Part shown: piece after piece, positions 17,552-26,400 of the stretch
Layout of the letters: the number at the start of each line of letters is the position of its first letter
Position numbering within the stretch: position 1 is the stretch's first letter
NCBI RefSeq assembly: GCF_007859865.1
Contig: NZ_SJPI01000001.1
Span: 3,481,241 to 3,545,240 of the forward strand
Length of the DNA stretch: 64,000 bases
Direction of reading: 5' to 3'
Source: Rubripirellula amarantea
Lineage (GTDB): Bacteria; Planctomycetota; Planctomycetia; Pirellulales; Pirellulaceae
The notes under the pieces: model-generated
The model's database searches: none
What the model was told of the DNA's origin: nothing
What the model saw: only the letters and a program-made list of their open reading frames with translations
Translations under genes and position numbers: made by a program

Positions 17552-17607
17552 TGAAAACGGTTGCAGTGGTGCCTGGAGTCCTGTACTATGGGTTGAAACC
17601 GGTTTCA
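17552..17607 (+). promoter_or_regulatory. Promoter of LacI gene 1 with two LacI operators
   Basis: TTGCAG at 17561-17566 and TACTAT at 17584-17589 are 17 bases apart and face the LacI gene. Operator TGAAAACGGTTGCA (17552-17565) overlaps the -35 box. Operator TGAAACCGGTTTCA (17594-17607), a perfect 14-base palindrome with the central CG usual for LacI-family sites, follows the -10 box and should cover the start of transcription. The arrangement indicates autorepression relieved by a sugar. Confidence 0.7.
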
Positions 17608-17691
17608 CTGTGGCTTCGTAACCCCCCGTTTCTTGGGGCGTTCCTTTCGGTGGGCGTTGGTTTCCTTAGGGCCAAGGGTACGAGCTAGTCA

Positions 17692-18696
17692 ATGAGTATG
17701 AGCACCACCACGATCAAAGACATCGCCGAACGTGCGAACGTGTCTAAGAGCACGGTGTCGCGCGTGATCAATGACAAGGCGATCGTCAATAGTCGAACAC
17801 GCTTGGCTGTCCTTGATGCGATGAAGTCGCTGGGCTATGAACCCAACTTCTTTGCCCGCTCGTTAGCCAGCGGCCTTTCGATGACCGTCGGGGTGGTGAC
17901 GCAGAAGCTCGGCAGTCCGTTCTATGACATGATTAGCCAGGGCGTCATTCAAGGCTTCGCCGGAACGGGCTACTCGCCCCTGTTCGTTGATGGTCAGTGG
18001 GAAGAGAGCACTGAACTAGAAGTCATTCGCACCGTGCTGGGGCGAAAGGTCGATGGGCTGTTGTTGCTCGGTGGCGACATTTCCGAACAAGATCTCAGTG
18101 ACCTGAAGGATCGCTTGCCCACCATCGTCGTTGGCAAAGAAGTTCCCGGTTGGCAAGATCAGTGCGTGTTTGTTGATAACGTCGGTGCCGCTCGCAATGC
18201 CGTGAAGCACTTGCTTGAGTTTGGCCATCGCAACATTGCGATGGTTTGCGGGATCTCCTGTCACCAGGATGCGATCCGCCGATACGAGGGCTACCGACTT
18301 GCGTTAAGTGAAGCCGGCATCGAGGTCGATCCAGGGCTCGTACTCGAAGGTGACTTCTCGGCTCAGTCAGGAATCATGGCCGTCAACACATTGCTGATGC
18401 GAGGCAAGCCGTTTAGCGCAGTGTTTTGCGCCAATGACATGGTTGCCTATGGCGTCCGCTTGGCGCTCCAGCGTAAAGGCATTCGTGTTCCCGAGGATGT
18501 GTCGATCGTTGGTTTCGATGACCAGGGCGAATCCGCTTACATGTGCCCGCCGCTAACGACGGTGCGTCAGCCCGGCAACGAAATGGGCGAGGCCGCCGCC
18601 GCCGGCTTAGTGAAATTAATGCAGGGCGAAACCTGCAGGCTGCCTGTCTTCGAGGCTGAGCTTCAGTGCCGTGAATCCGTCTCGCGGCTGGTTTGA
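17692..18696 (+). CDS. LacI-family transcriptional regulator, copy 1
   Basis: The protein (334 residues) has the N-terminal LacI helix-turn-helix (TTIKDIAERANVSKSTVSRVINDK), the hinge segment (GYEPNFFARSLASGLS) and a periplasmic-binding-protein-like effector domain ending in GFDDQGESAYMCPPLTTVRQP. It should bind the 14-base TGAAACC-type operators around 17.5 kb and release them on binding a sugar or sugar phosphate. It is divergent from the symporter/GH94-like/GH16 operon and directly upstream of a DUF1559 gene (80 bases). A second copy lies at 20507: from the third residue of the DNA-binding domain to residue 319 the two proteins are identical, and their DNA differs at only six positions that I can see, all silent. 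Only the first few residues and the last 15 differ. Confidence 0.95.
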   Translation: MSMSTTTIKDIAERANVSKSTVSRVINDKAIVNSRTRLAVLDAMKSLGYEPNFFARSLASGLSMTVGVVTQKLGSPFYDMISQGVIQGFAGTGYSPLFVDGQWEESTELEVIRTVLGRKVDGLLLLGGDISEQDLSDLKDRLPTIVVGKEVPGWQDQCVFVDNVGAARNAVKHLLEFGHRNIAMVCGISCHQDAIRRYEGYRLALSEAGIEVDPGLVLEGDFSAQSGIMAVNTLLMRGKPFSAVFCANDMVAYGVRLALQRKGIRVPEDVSIVGFDDQGESAYMCPPLTTVRQPGNEMGEAAAAGLVKLMQGETCRLPVFEAELQCRESVSRLV

Positions 18697-18776
18697 TTGT
18701 TGATTCATTTCCCGTGCATCTAGTTCTGTTTCAAAAGTAGTTTCCCTGTTTCTTTCTTTTTTTGAGGCGTTGTTTT

Positions 18777-20129
18777 ATGATCCGAACGAAATCTTCCCGT
18801 CCGGGCTTTACGCTCGTCGAGCTGTTGGTGGTCATCGCCATCATCGGCGTGTTGGTTGGCCTTTTGTTGCCAGCCGTTCAAGCTGCCCGTGAAGCGGCCC
18901 GCCGCATGAGCTGCAGCAACAATTTCAAGCAGATTGGTATTGGTCTTCACAATTACCACGCTGCGTTCAAGCAAATGCCCACGCAAATGTCGGGTCCTGC
19001 TCGCATTGGTTCGTGGGAACACGAAACTCGTCATGATTCGGTCATGATGTCCAACAGTTTCTTGGTTGGTCTGTTGCCGTTCGTTGAGCAGCAAGGTCTG
19101 TGGGAGCGAATTTCGAATCCCGACAACCAAGCCGTCAATGGTCAACCGCCATTGCCGACGCCATTTCCGGCCTACGGTCCTCACCACGATACCGATCCTG
19201 ATGGTGGCGGTAAGACCAATGCCGGTGGACGTGCTTACGTGCCATGGCTGACTGAGATTCCAATGTTCCGTTGTCCTAGTGACCCCGGTTCAGGTCTGCC
19301 AGCTCAAGGTCGTACCAACTACGGTGCCTCCATGGGTGACGCGATTCACAAGATGAATTCCGGAACCATCGGATGTAACTGGGCGAACTCGACTTGCAAC
19401 TGGTTGTACAGCTACGGCGACGACCAAGATGCCAACTCGGATGCTCGCGCAGCCGCCCGAGGTTTCTTCGTCGCTCGAACTGAAATGAAGTTCCGTGACA
19501 TCATCGACGGTCTGTCCAACACGATCGCTTGCGGTGAAATCGTCACTGACATCGGTGACCGTGACGTTCGTACCAACGCGAACTTGCAAGCCGACCTGTC
19601 GACGGACCGTAACAACTGGGGAGCCAACATTCCTGACTTGAACATCTGGAAGACCATGGTTGACCTTGAGCGTCCGCGTTTCTGGAGCGACGGTGTGGCT
19701 CCTAACCCGACGTCCCCTGTGATTGCATGTCCTGGAGACTGGCGAGATCGTTATGGTCGTGGTTATATGTGGGCCAACGGTGGAGCGTACAACTCGGGCG
19801 TTCAAACCATTCGTCCGCCAAACTCGGCTTGTAGCTTGGCCGGAGCGGGTCCGAATGCTTGGTACGCCGGTCACCTCGAAGGCGTTTGCCCTCCCGGTAG
19901 TCGTCACCAAGGTGGTGCTCACGTGATGATGGGCGACGGAGCGGTTGTGTTCATGACCGACTCAGTTGACTGTGGTGGTTTGGATTCAGGCGTGGTGCCA
20001 GTTCGTAACCAAAACGAAACGCTGGACCCAACTTACCCACGTGCGGGTAGCAAGAGTCCTTACGGTTTATGGGGTGCTTTGGGTACTCGTGCTAGTCGCG
20101 AAACCATCGAAGAGCAACTCAACCAGTAG
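18777..20129 (+). CDS. DUF1559 pilin-like protein, copy 1
   Basis: DUF1559 proteins are a large planctomycete family with a type IV pilin-like N-terminus; their role is unknown. The prepilin cleavage/methylation motif GFTLVELLVVIAIIGVLVG follows a short basic leader, then the family hallmark AAREAARRMSCSNNFKQIGI and LHNYH. Near the end HQGGAHVMMGDG is the H-X9-DG motif of the family. The start is the ATG at 18777, with GAGG about ten bases upstream; this gives 450 residues. The gene follows LacI copy 1 by 80 bases, which contain no clear promoter, so the two may be co-transcribed. It ends about 35 bases before a strong intrinsic terminator. It is probably exported and surface-anchored like a pseudopilin. 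Confidence 0.93.
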   Translation: MIRTKSSRPGFTLVELLVVIAIIGVLVGLLLPAVQAAREAARRMSCSNNFKQIGIGLHNYHAAFKQMPTQMSGPARIGSWEHETRHDSVMMSNSFLVGLLPFVEQQGLWERISNPDNQAVNGQPPLPTPFPAYGPHHDTDPDGGGKTNAGGRAYVPWLTEIPMFRCPSDPGSGLPAQGRTNYGASMGDAIHKMNSGTIGCNWANSTCNWLYSYGDDQDANSDARAAARGFFVARTEMKFRDIIDGLSNTIACGEIVTDIGDRDVRTNANLQADLSTDRNNWGANIPDLNIWKTMVDLERPRFWSDGVAPNPTSPVIACPGDWRDRYGRGYMWANGGAYNSGVQTIRPPNSACSLAGAGPNAWYAGHLEGVCPPGSRHQGGAHVMMGDGAVVFMTDSVDCGGLDSGVVPVRNQNETLDPTYPRAGSKSPYGLWGALGTRASRETIEEQLNQ

Positions 20130-20163
20130 TCTTCCTCGAAGCCTAGTTGTTAGTTAATTCAGA

Positions 20164-20195
20164 GCCTTGTCCGCACATGCGGGCAAGGCTTTTTT
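20164..20195 (+). terminator. Intrinsic terminator after DUF1559 copy 1
   Basis: A GC-rich stem GCCTTGTCCGCA / TGCGGGCAAGGC (20164-20189, one G-T pair, tiny loop) is followed by six T residues (20190-20195). Strong by eye. Confidence 0.92.
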
Positions 20196-20283
20196 CGTGC
20201 GCACGTCGGTGTGGAAGTCAGGATTGTCGGCAAATTGGGTGTCTTGCATGAAGGGTGCGATTCGAGCGATGAGCATTGCGGTG

Positions 20284-20360
20284 TGAAACCAGTTGCAGCT
20301 AAAGGTTGCGAAAGACCCCCTGTATAGTATTTAGAGGCCTGGAGCGTGAAACCGGTTGCA
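20284..20360 (+). promoter_or_regulatory. Promoter region of LacI gene 2 with two LacI operators
   Basis: Operators TGAAACCAGTTGCA (20284-20297) and TGAAACCGGTTGCA (20347-20360) flank a likely promoter: TTGCGA at 20306 and TATTTA about 16 bases on. The order operator - promoter - operator repeats that of LacI gene 1, although the intervening DNA has diverged. The second copy therefore kept its control region along with the coding region. Confidence 0.6.
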
Positions 20361-20506
20361 GTTTGGCGGTTCCGTAACCCGCCTTAGCTAACTTTAAGGG
20401 GGATTATTTTTGAAATAAGCGACGTTTTGCCTGGGGGGATGTGGTACGAGTTGGTACATTCAAATGCAGATGGTCAACATTGTCGCCCTTGGATCTCCGG
20501 GATTTG

Positions 20507-21511
20507 ATGCGTTTTAACACCACCACGATCAAAGACATCGCCGAACGTGCGAACGTGTCTAAGAGCACGGTGTCGCGCGTGATCAACGACAAGGCGATCG
20601 TTAATAGTCGAACACGCTTGGCTGTCCTTGATGCGATGAAGTCGCTGGGCTACGAACCCAATTTCTTTGCCCGCTCGTTAGCCAGCGGCCTTTCGATGAC
20701 CGTCGGGGTGGTGACGCAGAAGCTCGGCAGTCCGTTCTATGACATGATTAGCCAGGGCGTCATTCAAGGCTTCGCCGGAACGGGCTACTCGCCCCTGTTC
20801 GTTGATGGTCAGTGGGAAGAGAGCACTGAACTAGAAGTCATTCGCACCGTGCTGGGGCGAAAGGTCGATGGGCTGTTGTTGCTCGGTGGCGACATTTCCG
20901 AACAAGATCTCAGTGACCTGAAGGATCGCTTGCCCACCATCGTCGTTGGCAAAGAAGTTCCCGGTTGGCAAGATCAGTGCGTGTTTGTTGATAACGTCGG
21001 TGCCGCTCGCAATGCCGTGAAGCACTTGCTTGAGTTTGGCCATCGCAACATTGCGATGGTTTGCGGGATCTCCTGTCACCAGGATGCGATCCGCCGATAC
21101 GAGGGCTACCGACTTGCGTTAAGTGAAGCCGGCATCGAGGTCGATCCAGGGCTCGTACTCGAAGGTGACTTCTCGGCTCAGTCAGGAATCATGGCCGTCA
21201 ACACATTGCTGATGCGAGGCAAGCCGTTTAGCGCAGTGTTTTGCGCCAATGACATGGTTGCCTATGGCGTCCGCTTGGCGCTCCAGCGTAAAGGCATTCG
21301 TGTTCCCGAGGATGTGTCGATCGTTGGTTTCGATGACCAGGGCGAATCCGCTTACATGTGCCCGCCGCTAACGACGGTGCGTCAGCCCGGCAACGAAATG
21401 GGCGAGGCCGCCGCCGCTGGCCTAGTGAAATTAATGCAGGGCGAAACCTGCAGGCTGCCTGTCATGCAGGGTGAATTGAAATACCGCGAATCTGTAGCAC
21501 GTCTTATTTAG
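20507..21511 (+). CDS. LacI-family transcriptional regulator, copy 2
   Basis: This is a near-duplicate of the regulator at 17692 with the same DNA-binding helix, hinge and effector domain, so it should recognise the same operators and effector. I take the ATG at 20507 (MRFNTTTIKDI) as start; the frame is open further upstream to 20441, but those 22 residues have no counterpart in LacI proteins. That start gives 334 residues, as in copy 1. The C-terminal residues (MQGELKYRESVARLI) differ from copy 1 after the shared CRLPV. About 755 consecutive bases are identical to copy 1, starting near 20663. It is followed after 84 bases by the second DUF1559 gene, making a full unit duplication. Confidence 0.94.
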   Translation: MRFNTTTIKDIAERANVSKSTVSRVINDKAIVNSRTRLAVLDAMKSLGYEPNFFARSLASGLSMTVGVVTQKLGSPFYDMISQGVIQGFAGTGYSPLFVDGQWEESTELEVIRTVLGRKVDGLLLLGGDISEQDLSDLKDRLPTIVVGKEVPGWQDQCVFVDNVGAARNAVKHLLEFGHRNIAMVCGISCHQDAIRRYEGYRLALSEAGIEVDPGLVLEGDFSAQSGIMAVNTLLMRGKPFSAVFCANDMVAYGVRLALQRKGIRVPEDVSIVGFDDQGESAYMCPPLTTVRQPGNEMGEAAAAGLVKLMQGETCRLPVMQGELKYRESVARLI

Positions 21512-21595
21512 TTTTCTATTTTTCGTGCAATGGATTTGATTTTGAATGTTGATTTGTGTTTTTTGTTTCTCATTTCTCTATTGAGGTGATTTGTT

Positions 21596-22948
21596 ATGTC
21601 TCGTTTCAGACCTTCGCGACAGGGCTTTACGCTCGTCGAACTGTTGGTTGTCATTGCCATTATTGGTGTGTTGGTTGGCCTTTTGTTGCCAGCCGTTCAA
21701 GCTGCCCGTGAAGCGGCCCGCCGCATGAGCTGCAGCAACAATTTCAAGCAGATTGGTATTGGTCTTCACAATTACCACGCTGCGTTCAAGCAGATGCCGA
21801 CGCAAATGTCGGGTCCTGCTGTCGTTGGATCGTGGGAGCATACGACTTCTTATGACTCGGTCATGATGTCCAATAGCTTCCTTGTTGGTCTATTGCCGTT
21901 CGTTGAACAGCAAGGGCTTTGGGAGCGAATCTCAAATCCTGACAACAAAGCTGTCAACGGTCAGCCGCCTTTGCCAACGCCTTTCCCAGCCTATGGGCCA
22001 AGTCACGATACTGACCCCAACGGTGGTGGAAAAACCAACGCTGGTGGTCGTGCCTATCAGCCATGGTTGACTGAGATTCCAATGTTCCGTTGTCCTAGCG
22101 ATCCTGGTTCGGGACTGCCTGCTCAAGGTCGTACCAACTACGGTGCGTGCATGGGCGATGCAATCCACCGAATGAACTCGGGTACCAAGGGATGCAACTG
22201 GGATGGTTCGACTTGTCGTTGGCTTTGGGATTATGGTGACGATGGCGGTGCCCAGTCGCAAGCTCGTGCAGCGGCTCGTGGTTTCTTCGTCGCTCGTACC
22301 GAAATGAAGTTCCGTGACATCATCGACGGTTTGTCCAACACCATCGCTTGCGGTGAAATCGTCACTGACATCGGTGACCGTGACGTTCGTACGAACGCTA
22401 ACCTGCAAGCTAACCTTGCCACGGACTCCAACAACTGGGGTGCCAACGTTCCTGACCTGAACATCTGGAAAACACTGGTCGACCTTGAGCGTCCACGTTT
22501 CTGGAGCGATGGCGTTGCACCGAACCCAACCGCACCTGTGATCGCATGTCCTGGTGACTGGCGTGACCGTTATGGTCGTGGTTACATGTGGGCCAACGGT
22601 GGTTGTTACAACTCAGGTTGCCAAACCATTCGTCCGCCGAACTCAGCCGCTAGCTTAGCTGGCGCTGGTCCTAATGCTTGGTATGCGGGTCACCTCGAAG
22701 GCGTTTGCCCTCCCGGTAGCCGTCACCAAGGTGGTGCTCACGTGATGATGGGCGACGGAGCGGTTGTGTTCATGACCGATTCGGTCGACTGCGGTGGCTT
22801 GGATTCAGGCGTTGTTCCCGTTCGTGGTGGCAACGAAACTTTGGATCCAACCTACCCACGAGCTGGTTCCAAGAGCCCATACGGACTCTGGGGTGCTTTG
22901 GGTACTCGTGCTAGCCGCGAAACCATCGAAGAACAGTTGAACCAGTAG
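21596..22948 (+). CDS. DUF1559 pilin-like protein, copy 2
   Basis: This 450-residue paralog of the protein at 18777 shares its layout: basic leader, GFTLVELLVVIAIIGVLVG pilin helix, AAREAARRMSCSNNFKQIGI, several conserved Cys, and HQGGAHVMMGDG near the end. The start ATG at 21596 follows GAGGTGA at a good distance. Differences from copy 1 are scattered (for example RIGSWEHET to VVGSWEHTT, ASMGDAIHK to ACMGDAIHR, and a variable stretch near residues 200-225). A block of about 120 bases coding for the region after the pilin helix is identical. It has its own terminator. Function is unknown; the pairing with a LacI regulator suggests control by a carbohydrate. Confidence 0.93.
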   Translation: MSRFRPSRQGFTLVELLVVIAIIGVLVGLLLPAVQAAREAARRMSCSNNFKQIGIGLHNYHAAFKQMPTQMSGPAVVGSWEHTTSYDSVMMSNSFLVGLLPFVEQQGLWERISNPDNKAVNGQPPLPTPFPAYGPSHDTDPNGGGKTNAGGRAYQPWLTEIPMFRCPSDPGSGLPAQGRTNYGACMGDAIHRMNSGTKGCNWDGSTCRWLWDYGDDGGAQSQARAAARGFFVARTEMKFRDIIDGLSNTIACGEIVTDIGDRDVRTNANLQANLATDSNNWGANVPDLNIWKTLVDLERPRFWSDGVAPNPTAPVIACPGDWRDRYGRGYMWANGGCYNSGCQTIRPPNSAASLAGAGPNAWYAGHLEGVCPPGSRHQGGAHVMMGDGAVVFMTDSVDCGGLDSGVVPVRGGNETLDPTYPRAGSKSPYGLWGALGTRASRETIEEQLNQ

Positions 22949-22983
22949 TCTCGCAACCGAGGCTAAAATTCAGTTAAAACTTG

Positions 22984-23017
22984 GCCTTGCCCACGACCTG
23001 TGGGCAAGGCTTTTTTT
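22984..23017 (+). terminator. Intrinsic terminator after DUF1559 copy 2
   Basis: Stem GCCTTGCCCACG / TGTGGGCAAGGC (22984-23010) followed by seven T residues (23011-23017). The outer stem bases match those of the terminator after copy 1, so it was probably copied with the unit. Confidence 0.92.
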
Positions 23018-23452
23018 ATGCGACGAGCGATCGAGTTGTGCGACGAGCGATCGAGATCGCAAGCTGGAATCGGTCCTTCGATGTCTCGTCGTTCTCGCCC
23101 CCAACCGCCGAGGTCGCAGGGGTGAATGGCACGCAGCCGAACCGCTCGGCTGATCGAATGCACTGATCCGCAAGACGCAGCGGACTCGCCCACAGCGAAC
23201 GACGCCAATGGCAGCTTGGGCAGAACCGCTGACTTGGCTCAAAGGTTGGACGATGTTGCACTACGACCAGCGTCGAGACCCATTGAAACCGCTCCCTCAA
23301 ATGGGGCCAGCTTGTTTCATATGGGTGAACTGGGGGGTATGATGTCGCGTGGTACCAAACACTCTGTTGTTTTGAACACCTAATTGTTACGGCTCCTTTC
23401 AGCTATTCGCCGGGTCCAGTTCGGCTGTTCGATTGAAACGTAGGAAGCACGC
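23018..23452. other. Intergenic region without a supported gene
   Basis: This stretch of 435 bases follows the terminator. A 17-base sequence (tgcgacgagcgatcgag) occurs twice in a row at 23019-23035 and 23039-23055. Short frames on both strands overlap each other and show no domain. The promoter of the TPR/FG-GAP gene must be near its right end. Confidence 0.45.
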
Positions 23453-26400
23453 ATGCGAACTCGGTTCCCTTCTGATTTGCCTAAGCGTCGCAGAGCGATC
23501 GTTCTATCAGTCGTAATTCTCGTTTGCCAGGTTGTGGGGTGCACTCGGCAATCCGGTGTTGCTGAATCGAGCAGCGAGATTCCCAAAAGCGAAGTCTCCA
23601 TTGGATCGGTTGGTCGCGAACCAAACAATGCGAAAGATGCCTCACGGCAGCCTGTTCAATCGAAGCAGGCGAAGTTGAAGTGCGCAGCTCGCTGGATCAG
23701 TAAAGGCGAAGTTGATCTGGCTGCTGCAAGCATTCAGGATTTGCTAATCGAAGATCCTGATGATCCTGATGCCAATGCACTAATGCTGCAGATATCGATG
23801 GCACGTGGCGACACGTCACGGGGCATCGCAATTCTTGAGCGAATGGCAGAGCTGAATCCCGACCGACGTGATGACATCCACGCCCACGCTGCGAGTTTGC
23901 TGCACCAGAACGGGCAACTCGACGAAGCGGTTGAACGATTGCGAATTCTTCTCGCCCGATCGCCCCAATTCGATGAAGCGCGACGCATGTTAGCTCGCAT
24001 TCTGAATCACCAAGGCTATGCCGCCGAATCGAATCAGCAAGTACGGATTTTTATGGAACGCCAACCGCTGACGTTTGGCGAATTGTTAAGACTAGCGTTG
24101 CCGGATCGATCTTGGGGCAATGTGAACACCGACACTACCGATCCCTCTCAGTTTGAATCGGTCGCGATGATCGTGAACTCAGCTTCTGCGATGCGAATCA
24201 ATGGTGATCCCGCGAGTGCAGTGAAGTTGCTCGATGCAAGTCCCTGGTTTTCGGTTGATGGGCAAGTGGTCGCCAGTCAATCGGTTAATGACCAGTCGGG
24301 CCAAACGCAACCGCATCCTGCGGTCATTTCACTTTATGTCCGTTCGCTAGCGGAATCGCAGCAACGCGAACGTTTAAAAACTGCCTTGGCGTCCTGTCCG
24401 GATTCGTGCCTTCCCTACCCTGATTTTTGGATCGCATGCGGTGTCATAAGTACGTCTACCAATCCGCAGGTTGCTACTGAGTGTTTTGCCAGGGCCATAT
24501 GGCTTGAACCGTTTAACCTCGATGCCTACTACGGAATTTCGCAATCACTCGAAGCCGAAGGGAAGCCAGAGCTAGCTAAGCGGTTTCGTCAGCGTTCACT
24601 TGCCATCGATAGCTTCCAGGATCAGGTTCGAACCATGCAATCGATGAAGCAACCGGATCCAGATGCCTTCATTAAAGTGTCGTCGTTTTTGTCGAACATG
24701 GGACATTTGCTTGATGCGCTGGTTTGGCAGGAATACGCGATTGCAACCTTCTCGCCGCGCTCACGAAAGCTTCAGCAGATCCCTGCGTTCAAGGAAGAGG
24801 TGTTAAAGAAGTACGCTCAAGGTCGCGACGATAGGTTTATCCTGTTTGGCGTTGAAGCAAACAACGTTGCTTTGGCAAACTCATGGCTTGACGAATTACA
24901 GCGTGATCGGGTTGTGCAGCAATCCGACAGTAATGTTCCCTCTACTCACGCTGGGCCGAGCGATCCAATCACACCACCAGTTCTTAGAAACGTGGCATCA
25001 AAGTGCAACTTGAAGTTTCGCTACCAAAACTCGGATCCTCCGGTTGAGCGATACTTCTTAATCTTTGAAGGTCTTGGTGGTGGCGTGGCGTGTTTGGACT
25101 TTGATCGTGATGGCCAGCTAGACCTCTATTTTGCTCAAGCAGCAACAAGACCACCTCAGCAGCAGTCTCAATTTAGCAATGGTTTGTTTCGTCAACTCGA
25201 ACAGAAATTTCATGACGTCATCCATCAATCTGGCGCTGACGATCGGTCGTTCACGTTCGGTGTAACCGCGGGAGACTGGAATCAAGATGGCTTCGCCGAC
25301 TTGATGATAGGCAACCTAGGCCAGAATCAATTGCTGCTCAATCAAGGTGATGGAACCTTTCGTCGACATGACGATCAACAATTGGCGTCCGAGGATGCAT
25401 TCACGTGTAGTGTGGCCATCGCGGATATCACCGGCGATGGTTTGCCGGAAGTATTAGAGATCAACTATGTCGATGATCCCGCCATCTACAAGCCAAATGA
25501 GATAGATGCCAACGGTCGACTCGTCTCGACACCCGGACCGATGAAATATAGATCGGCGAAAGACCGTGTGATTGTGTCGCAGGGTGACGGGTCGATGCTG
25601 GCCAAACCATTAGGCGATCAAGACGAGGCAGCGTATAGCCCAGGACTATCGCTTGTTGTAACTGACTTCGATAACAGGCCCGGAAACGAAGTATTCGTGG
25701 CCAATGATTTGCGTTCCAACCAACTCTGGACTCGCAGCACGAATAGCGATGGTACGAATCAATGGAGCGACACCGCAGTGACTCGCGGAGTTGCCTACGG
25801 TACGTCCGGGAAACCGATGGCATGCATGGGGGTGGCTGCAGCGGACTTTGACCAGAATGGGCTTCTTGATCTCCATGTTTCTAACTTCGAAAGCGAATGG
25901 TCGAACCATTACATGCAAACGAAGTCGGGGTTGTTCGTTGATTCAGCGGTCGCCTTTAAGCTTGACCGGCTTACGCAAAAGATGCTGGGCTTTGGAACCC
26001 AGGCGATCGACTATGACAATGACTCGCACTGGGACCTGATTGTTGGTAACGGTCATATCGAGGACATGAGTTACCAAGGCGTCCTCTTCGCGATGCCCAC
26101 TCAACTGTTAGCCGGACGAAGTGACGGTTTCACTCAGGTTAAAGTCTCGGGCGACGACGAGTATTGGGACACCCGTCACTTTTCACGCGGGATGGCGAAA
26201 TGCGACTTTGATCGCGATGGTCTGGTTGACGTTGTTGTGTCCGATTTGAAAAGCGACGCGGTGCTGCTGCACAACGAGACGGTCGCCAACAAGCAGTGGT
26301 TGCAACTTGAGTGCATCGGAACGGCGAGCGAACGTGATGCAATTGGTGCGCGAGTCACCATCACCTGTGGTTCGCAGTCATGGATGCAAACCGTGCAAAC

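Noticed and set aside
19290-19922. Antisense frame inside DUF1559 copy 1, with a similar one in copy 2
   Set aside because: It follows from codon bias on the opposite strand; Thr/Val/Arg-rich translation with no family signature.
23126-23383. 85-residue frame in the region after the second terminator
   Set aside because: Competing frames on the other strand cover the same bases; composition looks random.
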